The notes below the pieces were generated by a model. It was not told the origin of the DNA. It ran no database searches and saw only the letters and a program-made list of their open reading frames with translations. A stretch of DNA of 64,000 bases from Oerskovia paurometabola (GTDB lineage Bacteria > Actinomycetota > Actinomycetes > Actinomycetales > Cellulomonadaceae): NCBI RefSeq assembly GCF_016907365.1, contig NZ_JAFBBV010000001.1, forward strand, positions 744,001 through 808,000, written 5' to 3'. The position numbers and the translations under genes were made by a program. Below, in pieces: positions 42,247-50,955 of the stretch. Numbering within the stretch: the first letter of the stretch is position 1; each line of letters begins with the position of its first letter.

Positions 42247-42849
42247 TCAGCGCGGGACGCGCGCGAGGACGTCGAAGACGTGCCAGTGCTTGGGGCCGCT
42301 GAACGACTCGCCGTCCTCGTCCTCCTCGCGGACCTCGACGACGTCGAGCCCGTCGAACAGGGCCTCGGCCTCGGGGCGCGTCAGGAAGGTCCCGTCGATC
42401 GTCCCCGCGAACGAGTCGTGCACGTCGAACAGGTTCATCGCCAGCCACGCGCCAGGGCGCAGCGCGCGGCGGATCTCGGTCCAGACGCGTGGGAAGTCGT
42501 CGGGCGACGCGTACGGCAGCGAGTACCCGGCATAGAGGAGGTCGGCGGGTGGCAGCACCAGGTCGGCGAACGGCACGACGGCGACGCTCAGCGCGTCTCC
42601 CCCCTCGCCGCCCGCGGTGGCCCGCACGAGCGACGGGGTGGCCGGTTCGCCGTCGACCGCGTGGACACGCCACCCCGCAGCCAGCAGCGCGGCGGACTCG
42701 ACGCCCGCGCCGCACCCCAGGTCGACCGCCTGCCTGCCCGCTCCCGGGCCTGCGAGCGCCAGCACCTCGCGGCACAGAGCCCGGACGCCGCGGCCCGGCT
42801 GGGCGGCGTTGTAGACGGCCCAGTGGTCCGGTGAGTGAAGCGCGGTCAT
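42247..42849 (-). CDS. Class I SAM-dependent methyltransferase
   Basis: This is a 200-residue protein with HWAVYNAAQPGRGVRALCREVL, motif I QAVDLGCGAGVESAALLAAGWRVHAVDGE (about residues 40-68), a motif II/III region and RRALRPGAWLAMNLFDVHDSF. It resembles TehB/small-molecule methyltransferases. Two in-frame ATGs (42858 and 42849) are possible; 42849 gives better ribosome-site spacing. The substrate is unknown. The palindrome at 42885-42945 lies just upstream. Confidence 0.85.
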   Translation of the reverse strand: MTALHSPDHWAVYNAAQPGRGVRALCREVLALAGPGAGRQAVDLGCGAGVESAALLAAGWRVHAVDGEPATPSLVRATAGGEGGDALSVAVVPFADLVLPPADLLYAGYSLPYASPDDFPRVWTEIRRALRPGAWLAMNLFDVHDSFAGTIDGTFLTRPEAEALFDGLDVVEVREEDEDGESFSGPKHWHVFDVLARVPR

Positions 42850-42884
42850 GGGCGCCATGCTCCCACCGGCGCCTGCCGGCCGGG

Positions 42885-42945
42885 GTTGAGTGCGGAGTAG
42901 TTGTCGTGAAACGGCACGATGCACGACAACTACTCCGCACTCAAC
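42885..42945. repeat. Perfect 24-bp intergenic palindrome
   Basis: Arms 42885-42908 and 42922-42945 are fully complementary around a 13-base loop. The arm contains GAGTGCGGAGTA, matching the GAG-N4-GAGTA pattern of the palindromes at 17620 and 20945. It lies between divergently oriented genes, so unlike those it is not obviously a terminator for either. Confidence 0.75.
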
Positions 42946-43202
42946 GGCGTTCCAGCGGCGGCCGGTGGCGGGCCCAGCGGCGGCGGCCGCGGGGGGCCCG
43001 CGCCTCCCGCGGGCGCGGACCCTAACCCGATCCGCGAGGGCTTGTCGCGCCCGATCCCATTTTTTGAGAGACACGCCGTGAATCAGTCCCTGGCCTTGCG
43101 ATCGGGCCCGATCCTTGTTTGGTTGGAGGCAACCGAAAGGCGCACGCCGAGGGTTCGTCGCAAGACTGCCCGTGCGTCCCCAGGCAACCGAGAGGAGCTT
43201 CC
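42946..43202. other. Upstream region of the HesB-like gene
   Basis: The stretch contains a T6 run near 43058, a 14-base palindrome GATCGGGCCCGATC around 43099-43112, and three copies of CCCGATCC (near 43027, 43051 and 43107). TTGCGA followed by a T-rich stretch near 43115 could be the promoter of the following gene. No coding sequence is convincing. Confidence 0.4.
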
Positions 43203-43487
43203 ATGCTCACCCTGACCGACAACGCCCGCGATGCAGTCCAGGACCTCACCACGCGGGCCGGAGTGCCCGACGGTGGCGGACTCCGGATCGCCGAGTCGGC
43301 GCCGCAGTCCGGCGACTTCGAGCTGGCCCTCGTCCCGAGCCCGCAGCCCGACGACACGGTCGTCGAGAGCGGCGACGCACGAGTCTTCGTCGAGCCGACC
43401 ACCTCGATCGCGCTCGCGAACCTCACGCTGGACACGGACCCTCGTGCGACCGAGGGCCCCGGGTTCGTCCTCACGCCGCAGGCCTGA
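43203..43487 (+). CDS. HesB/IscA-like fold protein lacking the cluster-binding cysteines
   Basis: This 94-residue protein matches the start and strand order of A-type iron-sulfur carrier proteins (LTLTDNARDAVQDLT ... GGLRIAESAPQSGDFELALV ... ARVFVEPTTSIALANLTLD). It has no cysteine at all, whereas true IscA/HesB need three. It therefore cannot bind a cluster in the standard way, although such proteins are commonly annotated as HesB in Actinobacteria. The ATG has a GAGAGGAG site. Its role is unknown. Confidence 0.75.
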   Translation: MLTLTDNARDAVQDLTTRAGVPDGGGLRIAESAPQSGDFELALVPSPQPDDTVVESGDARVFVEPTTSIALANLTLDTDPRATEGPGFVLTPQA

Positions 43488-43623
43488 CCGGCCCGGCACC
43501 ACCTGCGGGGCCTGACAGCCCGCACCACGTCTCGACCGGTTGCGCGGCCCGCCCGTCCCGGGAGCCGACCCCCCTCCTCCTCGGAAGGTTCCCGGCCCGG
43601 CCAGGGCTACGCACCCGATCACC

Positions 43624-43660
43624 ACGACGGGCCGTCCGCGAACAGCGGGCGGCCCGTCGT
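43624..43660. terminator. Bidirectional hairpin between convergent genes
   Basis: ACGACGGGCCG (43624-43634) pairs with CGGCCCGTCGT (43650-43660) and the stem extends inward with TCCGC and GCGG. It lies between the HesB-like gene and the DoxX-like gene, which converge. Confidence 0.75.
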
Positions 43661-43694
43661 CGTGCGCTCTGACGACGTCGACGGCGAAGGTCGC

Positions 43695-44072
43695 TCAGCC
43701 GTGCCGCGCGACCCCCAGCGCCCACGCCACGAGCGGCACCTGGACCGGCAGGCGTCCCCACGCCACCACGGGCCTGCGGGCCCACGACCGGGCGCCGGGG
43801 TGCGAGTCGAGCGCCATCTTCACGTTCCCGGGGAAGACGCCCACCAGCAGCGCGGCGCTCGCGAGGCCCCCGGCGCGACGCGTGGCCGGGACGAGCAGCG
43901 CCGTCGCGCACGCCAGCTCGGCCACGCCGCTCCACGTGACCCACGGGCGCGGGTCCCCGAGAGCGTCGGGGATCAGGGGCTCAAAGACCTGCGGACGCAC
44001 CAGGTGCACGACGCCGGACGAGCCGAGCAGTGCCGCGAGCGAGACGGCGGAGGACGCGGGGGAGAGAGCCAT
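43695..44072 (-). CDS. DoxX-like small membrane protein
   Basis: This is a 125-residue protein with about three or four hydrophobic helices. SSGVVHLVRPQVFEPLIPDAL and WVTWSGVAELACATALLVPATRRAGGLASAALLVGVFPGNV are typical of the DoxX/DUF417-like group of unknown function. A PWVTWSGVAE segment carries the conserved Glu. TAGCAT (44079-44084 on this strand) is exactly six bases before the ATG, indicating leaderless transcription. Confidence 0.75.
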   Translation of the reverse strand: MALSPASSAVSLAALLGSSGVVHLVRPQVFEPLIPDALGDPRPWVTWSGVAELACATALLVPATRRAGGLASAALLVGVFPGNVKMALDSHPGARSWARRPVVAWGRLPVQVPLVAWALGVARHG

Positions 44073-44141
44073 GTCCCGATGCTAGGCAGGGTGGGTGAGG
44101 CTCGCCCTGGGGCCGTCACCCGCTGCGGTGGGCCGGCAGGC

Positions 44142-44888
44142 TCACGGGGCCGCCGGCGACACGATCCAGTACCCGCCCAGCACAGCGGCTCCGACGGTCA
44201 CGAGCAGGAACACCCCGACCCACACGAGCCCGGGGATGCCGGTGAGCCGCGCGAGCATGTCGGCGTCGGACTGGCGGGCCTTGCCGCGGCTGCGGGAGAT
44301 CTGCAGCTCCAGGACGGGCCGGATCGCGCCCAGCAGCAGGAACCACGTCACGGCGTACGCGACGGCGCTCTGCACGGGCGGCGTCGCGGCCCACGACACG
44401 ACGACGAGCGCCACGCCGCTCACCAGCACGGACCACAGGCCGAACCAGTTGCGGATCTGCAGCAGCATCAGGGTCAGCAGCAGCACGAGGAGCCACAGGA
44501 GCCCGACGGCGTAGCCCGCCCGCAGCAGCGCGGCCGCCCCGAGCCCCACGAGGCCCGGGCCGACGTAGCCCATGAAGGCCGTGAGGACCATGCCGAAGCC
44601 GCGCGGCTTGCCGTAGGAGACCGTCAGGCCCGATGTGTCGGAGTGCAGGCGGATACCCGTCAACCGCCTTCCGGTGAGCAGGGCCGCGATGGCGTGCGCA
44701 CCCTCGTGCGCGATCGTCACGACGTGCCGGGCGACCCGCCACACGGGCGTGAACACCACGACGATCAGCGCGACGAGCGACATCGACAGCACGACCGCGG
44801 AGGCCGGTGCGGGCACGGGGGTCGTGGCCGCCGACCAGATCTGACCGATGACGTCGCCCACGGAGCTCATGAAGTCCACGGGCGACAT
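44142..44888 (-). CDS. M50-family membrane metallopeptidase (site-2-protease-like)
   Basis: This 248-residue polytopic protein has the zinc-site HExxH motif within VTIAHEGAHAIAALLTGRRLTGIRLH (about residues 58-83), embedded at a membrane edge, and about six helices. It matches the short M50 family widespread in Actinobacteria that lacks a PDZ domain. The second metal ligand motif of classical S2P (LDG) is not obvious, so activity is uncertain. ATG 44888 follows GGTGGA. Confidence 0.8.
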   Translation of the reverse strand: MSPVDFMSSVGDVIGQIWSAATTPVPAPASAVVLSMSLVALIVVVFTPVWRVARHVVTIAHEGAHAIAALLTGRRLTGIRLHSDTSGLTVSYGKPRGFGMVLTAFMGYVGPGLVGLGAAALLRAGYAVGLLWLLVLLLTLMLLQIRNWFGLWSVLVSGVALVVVSWAATPPVQSAVAYAVTWFLLLGAIRPVLELQISRSRGKARQSDADMLARLTGIPGLVWVGVFLLVTVGAAVLGGYWIVSPAAP

Positions 44889-45120
44889 TCCACCACGCCC
44901 GCATGGGCGGGACGTGCGAGGTCCGGGCGAGCTCCTGGGCGAGCCGCCGGGGAGGTGAGGGATCGGTGAGGGATGTGGAGACGTCGATCACCATCGACGC
45001 ACGTGCGCCCCAGTCGTGAGAGAGTGGGGACCGTGGCTGCGCATCTCTGCGCGCCCAGCGTCGTGGAGTTCCCTGGATTTCTTGCGGCGAACCCCGACCC
45101 TACGCCCGAGAGGCAAACCC

Positions 45121-46884
45121 TTGAACAACCCCATTCGTGCTGCCGTGCGCCCGAACGCCGCAGCCCCCCGTACCAACGCGTCGCAGGGACAGCAGTCCCG
45201 CGACACCAACCGCCCCGCTCGCGACGACCGGGCCCGTCCGGCCCGCGACTCCCGCGACGAGCGCGACAACCGCGACTCGCGTCCCGCCAAGGTGACCCGT
45301 GACGGTCGCCCGGTCCGTGAGCGCGACTCGCGCGACGGCCGCGGCGCCGGCCAGGGCCGCCCTGCCGGTGGCAACCGTGAGCAGCGCGCTCCCCGCGAGC
45401 AGCGCGAGCAGCGTCCCGCCGTGGAGCGTTCGTCGGTCCCGACCGTCGTGCCCGAGGGCCTGACGTTCGCCGACTTCGCGATCCCGACCACGGTGGTCCG
45501 TGAGCTCTCGAGCCAGGGCATCGAGTCGCCGTTCCCCATCCAGGTGGCCTCGCTGCCGGACACGCTCAAGGGCCGCGACGTCCTGGGCCGTGGCCGCACG
45601 GGCTCGGGCAAGACCCTCGCGTTCTCGCTGCCCGTCGTCACGCGCCTGTCCCAGTCGGACACGCGCCGTGCCGCTCGTCGCCCCCGCGCCCTGGTCCTGT
45701 GCCCGACGCGTGAGCTCGCCAACCAGATCAACGCCACGATGGAGCCGCTCGCGAAGGCCCTGGGCCTGAACACGACGACCATCTTCGGTGGCGTCGCGCA
45801 GAGCCGCCAGGTCAGCGCCCTGAACGCGGGCGTCGACATCGTCATCGCGTGCCCGGGCCGCCTCGAGGACCTCCTCAACCAGCGCGTCCTGTCGCTCGAC
45901 GGCATCGAGATCACGGTCCTCGACGAGGCCGACCACATGGCCGACCTGGGCTTCCTGCCCGGCGTCAAGCGCATCATGGACAAGACCCCGACGCGCGGCC
46001 AGCGCCTGCTGTTCTCCGCGACGCTCGACAACGGCGTGGACCAGCTCGTCAAGCGGTACCTGAGCAACCCGGTGAGCCACTCGGTCGACTCGGCCGAGTC
46101 GCCCGTCTCCAACATGACGCACCACATCTTCGCGGTCCGTGACGCGGACGCGAAGAAGGACGTCGTGCAGCAGCTCGCGTCGGGCACGGGCCGTCGTGTC
46201 CTGTTCACGCGCACCAAGCACCAGGCGAAGAAGCTCGCGAAGCAGCTCACGGCCCAGGGCATCCCGTCGGTCGACCTGCACGGGAACCTCGGCCAGGGCG
46301 CGCGTGAGCGCAACCTCGAGGCGTTCTCGAACGGGTCCGTCCGCGTGCTCGTCGCGACCGACATCGCGGCGCGCGGCATCCACGTCGACGAGATCGAGCT
46401 GGTCGTGCACGTCGACCCGCCGGCCGAGCACAAGGCGTACCTGCACCGCTCGGGCCGTACGGCTCGCGCCGGCTCCGAGGGCGTCGTCGTGACCGTCATG
46501 CTCCCCGAGCAGCGCAGCGACGTGAAGGACCTGACCCGCAAGGCGAAGATCACGGCGCAGCCGCAGCCCGTCGCCCCCGGTGACGCGGCGATCACGTCGC
46601 TCGTCGGCGAGGTCGCCGAGTACGTGCGCCCCGCGGACATCACGCCGCCGCAGACGCAGGCCCGTCGTGGCACGCCGTCGCGCAACGGTGGGACGCGTGC
46701 GACGCGGACGTCGGCCCCGGCCAAGTCCGCAGGCCCGACGGCGCAGCGCGCCCAGGGTGGTCGCGGCCAGTCGGCGCAGGGCGGCGAGGGAGGCGCTGGT
46801 GCGCAGGCTCGTCGTCGTGGCGGTCGCGGTCGCGCGCAGCGCGGTGGCGGCTCGGCGACGGTGTACTCGTCGTCGTCGTACTGA
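45121..46884 (+). CDS. DEAD-box ATP-dependent RNA helicase
   Basis: This is a 587-residue RNA helicase. A 105-residue N-terminal tail rich in Arg, Asp and Ser (repeated RDSRD units) precedes the core. Core motifs are the Q motif near FPIQVASLPDTL, motif I GRGRTGSGKT, DEAD in VLDEADHM, SAT in LFSATLDNG, and motifs V and VI ATDIAARGIHVDEIELV and HRSGRTARAG. The C-terminal 90 residues are Arg/Gly/Gln-rich, resembling RNA-binding tails of cold-shock helicases. TTG 45121 is chosen as start because a GAGAGG site lies eight bases upstream and the preceding sequence is unlike the family. It probably remodels structured RNA or ribosome precursors. Confidence 0.9.
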   Translation: MNNPIRAAVRPNAAAPRTNASQGQQSRDTNRPARDDRARPARDSRDERDNRDSRPAKVTRDGRPVRERDSRDGRGAGQGRPAGGNREQRAPREQREQRPAVERSSVPTVVPEGLTFADFAIPTTVVRELSSQGIESPFPIQVASLPDTLKGRDVLGRGRTGSGKTLAFSLPVVTRLSQSDTRRAARRPRALVLCPTRELANQINATMEPLAKALGLNTTTIFGGVAQSRQVSALNAGVDIVIACPGRLEDLLNQRVLSLDGIEITVLDEADHMADLGFLPGVKRIMDKTPTRGQRLLFSATLDNGVDQLVKRYLSNPVSHSVDSAESPVSNMTHHIFAVRDADAKKDVVQQLASGTGRRVLFTRTKHQAKKLAKQLTAQGIPSVDLHGNLGQGARERNLEAFSNGSVRVLVATDIAARGIHVDEIELVVHVDPPAEHKAYLHRSGRTARAGSEGVVVTVMLPEQRSDVKDLTRKAKITAQPQPVAPGDAAITSLVGEVAEYVRPADITPPQTQARRGTPSRNGGTRATRTSAPAKSAGPTAQRAQGGRGQSAQGGEGGAGAQARRRGGRGRAQRGGGSATVYSSSSY

Positions 46885-46928
46885 CGGACGCGCTCGTCCG
46901 CTCGCCCGCCGAGCGTGACGGGTTCCGT

Positions 46929-47027
46929 CGCCGAGGGTGACGACGTGCTTGAGGACCCCGGTGGTGATCTTCGGATCATCACCGGGGTCCTCTGCGTCCC
47001 GGCGGAAGCGCCCCGTCACCCTCGGCG
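46929..47027. terminator. Nested terminator: inner hairpin within an outer palindrome
   Basis: The inner hairpin has arms 46951-46968 and 46975-46992 (GAGGACCCCGGTGGTGAT type, loop CTTCGG, one wobble). It is enclosed by an outer pair, CGCCGAGGGTGACG (46929-46942) with CGTCACCCTCGGCG (47014-47027). A near copy of the outer arm, CGCCGAGCGTGACG, also occurs at about 46907. It lies after the helicase gene and upstream of msrB. Confidence 0.75.
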
Positions 47028-47086
47028 GCAGGACCGTCCGGGAACAGCCGGAGACCCGGCACGGTTGTCGCTGTCGGAGGTGGAGC

Positions 47087-47536
47087 ATGACCAACGAGAC
47101 CCACGACACGACCGGAAGCCTGTTCTCGCAGAAGGTGTATCCGGTGGCCAAGCCCGACGCCCAGTGGCGAGAGGAGCTGGCTCCTGACGAGTACGCGGTG
47201 CTCCGGCAGGCCGGCACCGAGCGCCCCTGGACCGGCGAACTCCTCGACGAGAAGCGCGAGGGCGTCTACCGGTGCCGGGCCTGCGGGCACGAGCTGTTCC
47301 GGTCGGACACCAAGTTCGACTCGCACTGCGGGTGGCCGAGCTTCTACGCGCCCAAGGAGTCGGACGCGGTCGAGCTGATCCAGGACCGGAGCCACGGCAT
47401 GGTCCGTACCGAGGTGCGGTGCGCCAACTGCGGCTCGCACCTGGGTCACGTGTTCGACGACGCGCCGCAGACCCCGACGGGCGACCGGTTCTGCATGAAC
47501 AGCCTCAGCCTGACGTTCGAGGACGCCGGCGCCTGA
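47087..47536 (+). CDS. msrB: Peptide-methionine (R)-S-oxide reductase
   Basis: This 149-residue MsrB reduces methionine-R-sulfoxide in oxidised proteins. Structural zinc cysteines are C63 and C66 (YRCRACG) and C112 and C115 (RCANCG); the catalytic cysteine is C136 in [17 protein letters not shown] and HLGHVFDD complete the fold. The ATG has a GGAGGTGGAG ribosome site. It stands alone between two strong inverted repeats. Confidence 0.95.
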   Translation: MTNETHDTTGSLFSQKVYPVAKPDAQWREELAPDEYAVLRQAGTERPWTGELLDEKREGVYRCRACGHELFRSDTKFDSHCGWPSFYAPKESDAVELIQDRSHGMVRTEVRCANCGSHLGHVFDDAPQTPTGDRFCMNSLSLTFEDAGA

Positions 47537-47556
47537 GCCCGCGGCACTGCAGCACC

Positions 47557-47598
47557 TGTCAGAACGAGCGTGACCTCGAGGTCACGCTCGTTCTGACA
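47557..47598. terminator. Perfect 42-bp palindrome with no loop, containing a stop codon
   Basis: The sequence 47557-47598 is its own reverse complement over 42 bases, centred on CTCGAG, arms TGTCAGAACGAGCGTGAC. The stop codon of the minus-strand gene (47582-47584) lies inside it. It separates convergent msrB and the DUF2809-like gene. Confidence 0.8.
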
Positions 47599-48034
47599 CC
47601 TCCGACGTCCTGACACCTACGAGGGTGTCGAGGCCGACCGCGAGCAGCACGCCCACGAGGTAGAGCACCAGGTCGCGCGCGTTGAAGGTGCTCCCGAGCA
47701 CCCACGCGGCCGCGGGCACGACGTCCAGCACGGCCGCCACGACAGGCGTCGCCTGCAGGACCTCGACGAGCCAGCACCACGCGAGCGCCACGGTCCCGGC
47801 CACCCACGGCCGCAGCCGAGGGGCCACGAGCACGAGCGCCACATAGACCGCGACGGCGTACAGCAGGTCCCCGACCACGTCACCGACGGGGTCGGGGACC
47901 TGCTTCGTCACCACGAGGCCCAGCGCGACCACGGCCGCGAGGACGGCCAGGACGCGCAGGCGGCTGCGCCGTCGGGCAGACCACGCCGGGGGCGCGACGC
48001 CCGGCCGCCCCGTCGGCGCGTCACCCGACGTCAT
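47582..48034 (-). CDS. DUF2809-like small membrane protein
   Basis: This 150-residue protein has a Pro/Arg-rich N-terminus, then four or so hydrophobic helices (LRVLAVLAAVVALGLVVTKQVP; VGDLLYAVAVYVALVLVAPRLRP; VALAWCWLVEVLQATPV; LGSTFNARDLVLYLVGVLLAVGLD). The WCWLVEVLQ and FNARDLVLYLVGV segments match DUF2809/VanZ-like proteins. Function is unknown. It begins one base from the end of the MarR gene and is probably its operon partner. Confidence 0.7.
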   Translation of the reverse strand: MTSGDAPTGRPGVAPPAWSARRRSRLRVLAVLAAVVALGLVVTKQVPDPVGDVVGDLLYAVAVYVALVLVAPRLRPWVAGTVALAWCWLVEVLQATPVVAAVLDVVPAAAWVLGSTFNARDLVLYLVGVLLAVGLDTLVGVRTSEVSERA

Positions 48035-48035
48035 G

Positions 48036-48512
48036 TCAGCGCGACGCCTGCCAGCGCACGACGTCCTCCGAGTACCGGTGGAGCAGGGCGGCGAGGGCCG
48101 CGACGTCGTCGGGCGACCAGTCGCTCAGGGCCTGGGAGATCGAGTCGACGCGACGCTCGTGCGTGGTCCGCAGCAGCGTCTCCCCGGCCTCGGTGAGCGT
48201 GATGATCTGGCCGCGGGAGTCCTCGGGGTCGACCTCGCGGTCCACCATCCCGACCGACTCGAGCCGGGCGAGCTGCCGCGAGATCGTCGCGCGCCCCACC
48301 CCGAACTGCTGCGCGAGGTCCGACCCGCGCACGCCCGGGTTGGCCCAGATGTGGGCGAGCAGCGGGTACGCGCTCGCGTCGAGGTCGGGGTGGATGCGCT
48401 TGGCCATCGCGTTCGCGGACGAGCCCGCTCGGCGCGTCAGGACGCGGAGCTCGCGTTCGAGCGCGTAGAGCGGCGACTCGTCGGCGGGGGGCGGGGTGGG
48501 CGTTGAGGACAC
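48036..48512 (-). CDS. MarR-family transcriptional regulator
   Basis: This 158-residue winged-helix regulator has YALERELRVLTRRAGSSANAMAKRIHPDL, HTH VRGSDLAQQFGVGRATISRQLARLESVGMV and a wing DREVDPEDSRGQIITLTEAG. GTG 48512 was chosen because GGAG lies six bases upstream and longer frames add only unstructured sequence. It lies between the export pump gene and the small membrane protein, both on the same strand. Its own target is unknown; the pump operon has a second MarR upstream. Confidence 0.85.
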   Translation of the reverse strand: MSSTPTPPPADESPLYALERELRVLTRRAGSSANAMAKRIHPDLDASAYPLLAHIWANPGVRGSDLAQQFGVGRATISRQLARLESVGMVDREVDPEDSRGQIITLTEAGETLLRTTHERRVDSISQALSDWSPDDVAALAALLHRYSEDVVRWQASR

Positions 48513-48632
48513 AGTCGGCTCCGGCTGGTCGGTCGGCGAGGGCGGGATCACACGCCCCATCATGGCGTGCGGCGGGGCCGCCGTGGAACACGCATCCACG
48601 ACGGCCCCGGGTGAGGTCCTGCGAGAAGGAGG

Positions 48633-50288
48633 TCAGCGCGAGGTGCTGCCCCCACGAGCGGGGCTGTCCCCGGCCCCCGTGAGGACCGAGCCCTCGGCGG
48701 CCGCGAAGTCGCCCTCGTGCTCCTGCTCGATCTCGTCGGTCAGGTCGGGCAGGCCGGCCGCGAGCTCGCGCTCGAGGCGCTCGTCGAGACCGGACTTGGT
48801 GCCGAGCGGGACCTCCTTGAGGAACAGCACGCAGATCAGGCCGATGACCGCGAGGGGCACGGCCACGAGGAAGATCTCCGCGATGCCCTCGCCGTACGAG
48901 CGCTCGACGAGGTCGCGCATCGGGGCGGGGAGCGTCGAGACGTCCGGCACGGTGCCGCCCGTCCCGTCGCTCGGCACGCCCATCTTGGCCAGGCCCTCCT
49001 GGATGGAGCTCGTGACCTTGCTCGCGAGGACCGCACCCAGGACGGAAACGCCGATCGCTCCGCCGAGCGTGCGGAAGAACGCGACGGTCGAGGTGCCGGC
49101 GCCCATCTCCGAGACGTCCAGGGTGTTCTGGACCGCGAGCACGAGGTTCTGCATGAGCATGCCCATGCTCGCGCCCAGGAAGAACAGGTAGACGCTGATG
49201 AGCACGAAGCTCGTGTGGTAGTCGATCGTCGACAGCGCGAACAGCGACCCGACGAGCAGCACGCCGCCCGTGACCATGAAGGCCTTGTAGCGGCCGGTGC
49301 GCGTGATGAGCTGCCCGATCAGGGTCGAGGCGATGAACGTCCCGACGATCATCGGGATGGTCAGCAGACCCGACTCGGTCGCCGTCTTGCCGCGCGCGAC
49401 CTGCATGTACTGGCTGAGGAAGACCGCGGTGCCGAACATCGCGACGCCGACCGCGACGCTCGCGAGGACCGCGAGGACGAACGTGCGGTTCTTGAACAGG
49501 TGCAGCGGGATGATGGGCTCGACCGCGCTCTTCTCGACGAGGACGGCCGCGACCAGGGCGAGCAGCGACCCGATCACCATGACGGCGCTCTGCCACGAGA
49601 CCCACTCGAAGTTGTTGCCCGCGAACGTGACCCACAGCAGCAGGGTCGAGACGCCGACGCTGATGAGCAGCGCACCCCAGTAGTCGATCTTCACGACGCG
49701 GCGGGGGATGGGCGGCAGGTGCAGCGTGCGCTGCAGCACGACGATCGCGGCGATCGCGAACGGCAGGCCCACGAAGAAGTTGAGGCGCCAGCTCACGGTG
49801 TCGGTCAGGACACCGCCGAGGAGGGGGCCGCCGATCTGGCTCACGGCCATGATCGCGCCCATGAGGCCCATGTACTTGCCGCGCTCGCGCGGGGAGATGA
49901 TGTCGGAGATGAGGACCATGGCGAGCGCCATGAGCCCACCGGCACCGATGCCCTGGAGGGCGCGGAACGCGATGAGGGTGCCGACGTTCTGCGACAGGCC
50001 CGCGAGGGCCGACGCGACGACCGAGACGACCAGCGCGAGCTGGATGAGGACCTTGCGGTTCGTCAGGTCGGCGAGCTTGCCCCAGATGGGGGTCGAGATG
50101 GTGGTCGTCAGCAGGGTCGCGGTGACGACCCAGGTGAACGACGACTGCGACCCGTTCAGGTCGTTGATGATCTTGGGCAGCGAGCTCGAGACCACGGAGG
50201 TCGCGAGGATCGAGACGAACATCCCGAGGAGGATGCCGGACAGTGATTCCAGCACCTCTCTGCGGGTCATGGTGGTGGTTGCGCTCAT
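48633..50288 (-). CDS. MFS multidrug exporter (DHA2/EmrB-type, 14 helices)
   Basis: This is a 551-residue proton-driven drug exporter. The N-terminal half carries LESLSGILLGMFVSILATSVVSSSLP and motif A-like GKLADLTNRKVLI; GALLGGVL-type motif C appears as SQIGGPLLGGVLTD. About 14 hydrophobic segments are spread over 490 residues, then an acidic 45-residue tail. The length fits DHA2 pumps. ATG 50288 is preceded by GTGAGTC. A MarR gene (50421-50939) with two operator sites lies directly upstream in the same direction and most likely controls it. Confidence 0.9.
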   Translation of the reverse strand: MSATTTMTRREVLESLSGILLGMFVSILATSVVSSSLPKIINDLNGSQSSFTWVVTATLLTTTISTPIWGKLADLTNRKVLIQLALVVSVVASALAGLSQNVGTLIAFRALQGIGAGGLMALAMVLISDIISPRERGKYMGLMGAIMAVSQIGGPLLGGVLTDTVSWRLNFFVGLPFAIAAIVVLQRTLHLPPIPRRVVKIDYWGALLISVGVSTLLLWVTFAGNNFEWVSWQSAVMVIGSLLALVAAVLVEKSAVEPIIPLHLFKNRTFVLAVLASVAVGVAMFGTAVFLSQYMQVARGKTATESGLLTIPMIVGTFIASTLIGQLITRTGRYKAFMVTGGVLLVGSLFALSTIDYHTSFVLISVYLFFLGASMGMLMQNLVLAVQNTLDVSEMGAGTSTVAFFRTLGGAIGVSVLGAVLASKVTSSIQEGLAKMGVPSDGTGGTVPDVSTLPAPMRDLVERSYGEGIAEIFLVAVPLAVIGLICVLFLKEVPLGTKSGLDERLERELAAGLPDLTDEIEQEHEGDFAAAEGSVLTGAGDSPARGGSTSR

Positions 50289-50420
50289 ACGGGACTCACA
50301 TTCATAGGTCGTGCTTTGTCGTCGAGACGTCATAGCGGTGCCCGACGGCGGAGGCCGGGACGGGTGGGCGGGTCGCCCTGGGCGGTAGTTCTGGGGCGCG
50401 AGGCGCGAGGGGGCGGGTCG

Positions 50421-50939
50421 TCAGGCGCGCGAGAGCGCCTCGGTGAGGCGTCCGAGCTGGTCGATCGAGGCGCGCAGGTCCTCGGCGGTCCAGCCGGCGA
50501 ACGTCTCGGCCGTGCGGCTCATGAGGAGGCGGAACGTCTCGTCGACCTTCTCCCTGCCCTCGGGCGTGAGCGTCACGCTGCGGGCACGTCGGTCGTCGTC
50601 GCACGCCGTCCGCTCGACCAGTCCTGCGTCGACGAGGTGCGTCACCTGTCGGCTCGCGACCGACAGGTCGACCTTGAGGTGGTGCGCGAGCTCGGTGACC
50701 TGGAGGGGGCCGCAGCGCTGCAGGAGGCGCAGCGCACCGAGCGACGCCCGGGGGAAGTCCAGCTCGCGCGCGAGGCGGGCCGAGACCTCGCGCTGGGCGC
50801 GGTTGAGCTCCTCGAGGGCGACCGTGAGCTCCTTGACGGGCAGGTCGAGGACGTGGCTGTGGGGGGCGCTCGGGGCCGTCGAGGGGTCGGCCGTCAGGGC
50901 GGCGGGGGTGTCGAGGGAGGGGGTGGGGGAGAGGGGCAC
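50421..50939 (-). CDS. MarR-family repressor of the multidrug pump
   Basis: This 172-residue winged-helix protein has a disordered Pro/Ser/Thr N-terminus. The domain follows: VALEELNRAQREVSARLARELDFPRASLGALRLLQ, HTH LQVTELAHHLKVDLSVASRQVTHLVDAGLVERT and wing CDDDRRARSVTLTPEGRE. GTG 50939 has AAGGAGA eight bases upstream. Its promoter carries two inverted repeats and the MFS pump gene follows on the same strand, the standard marR-efflux arrangement with ligand-relieved autorepression. Confidence 0.9.
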   Translation of the reverse strand: MPLSPTPSLDTPAALTADPSTAPSAPHSHVLDLPVKELTVALEELNRAQREVSARLARELDFPRASLGALRLLQRCGPLQVTELAHHLKVDLSVASRQVTHLVDAGLVERTACDDDRRARSVTLTPEGREKVDETFRLLMSRTAETFAGWTAEDLRASIDQLGRLTEALSRA

Positions 50940-50955
50940 GCGAGAGATCTCCTTA

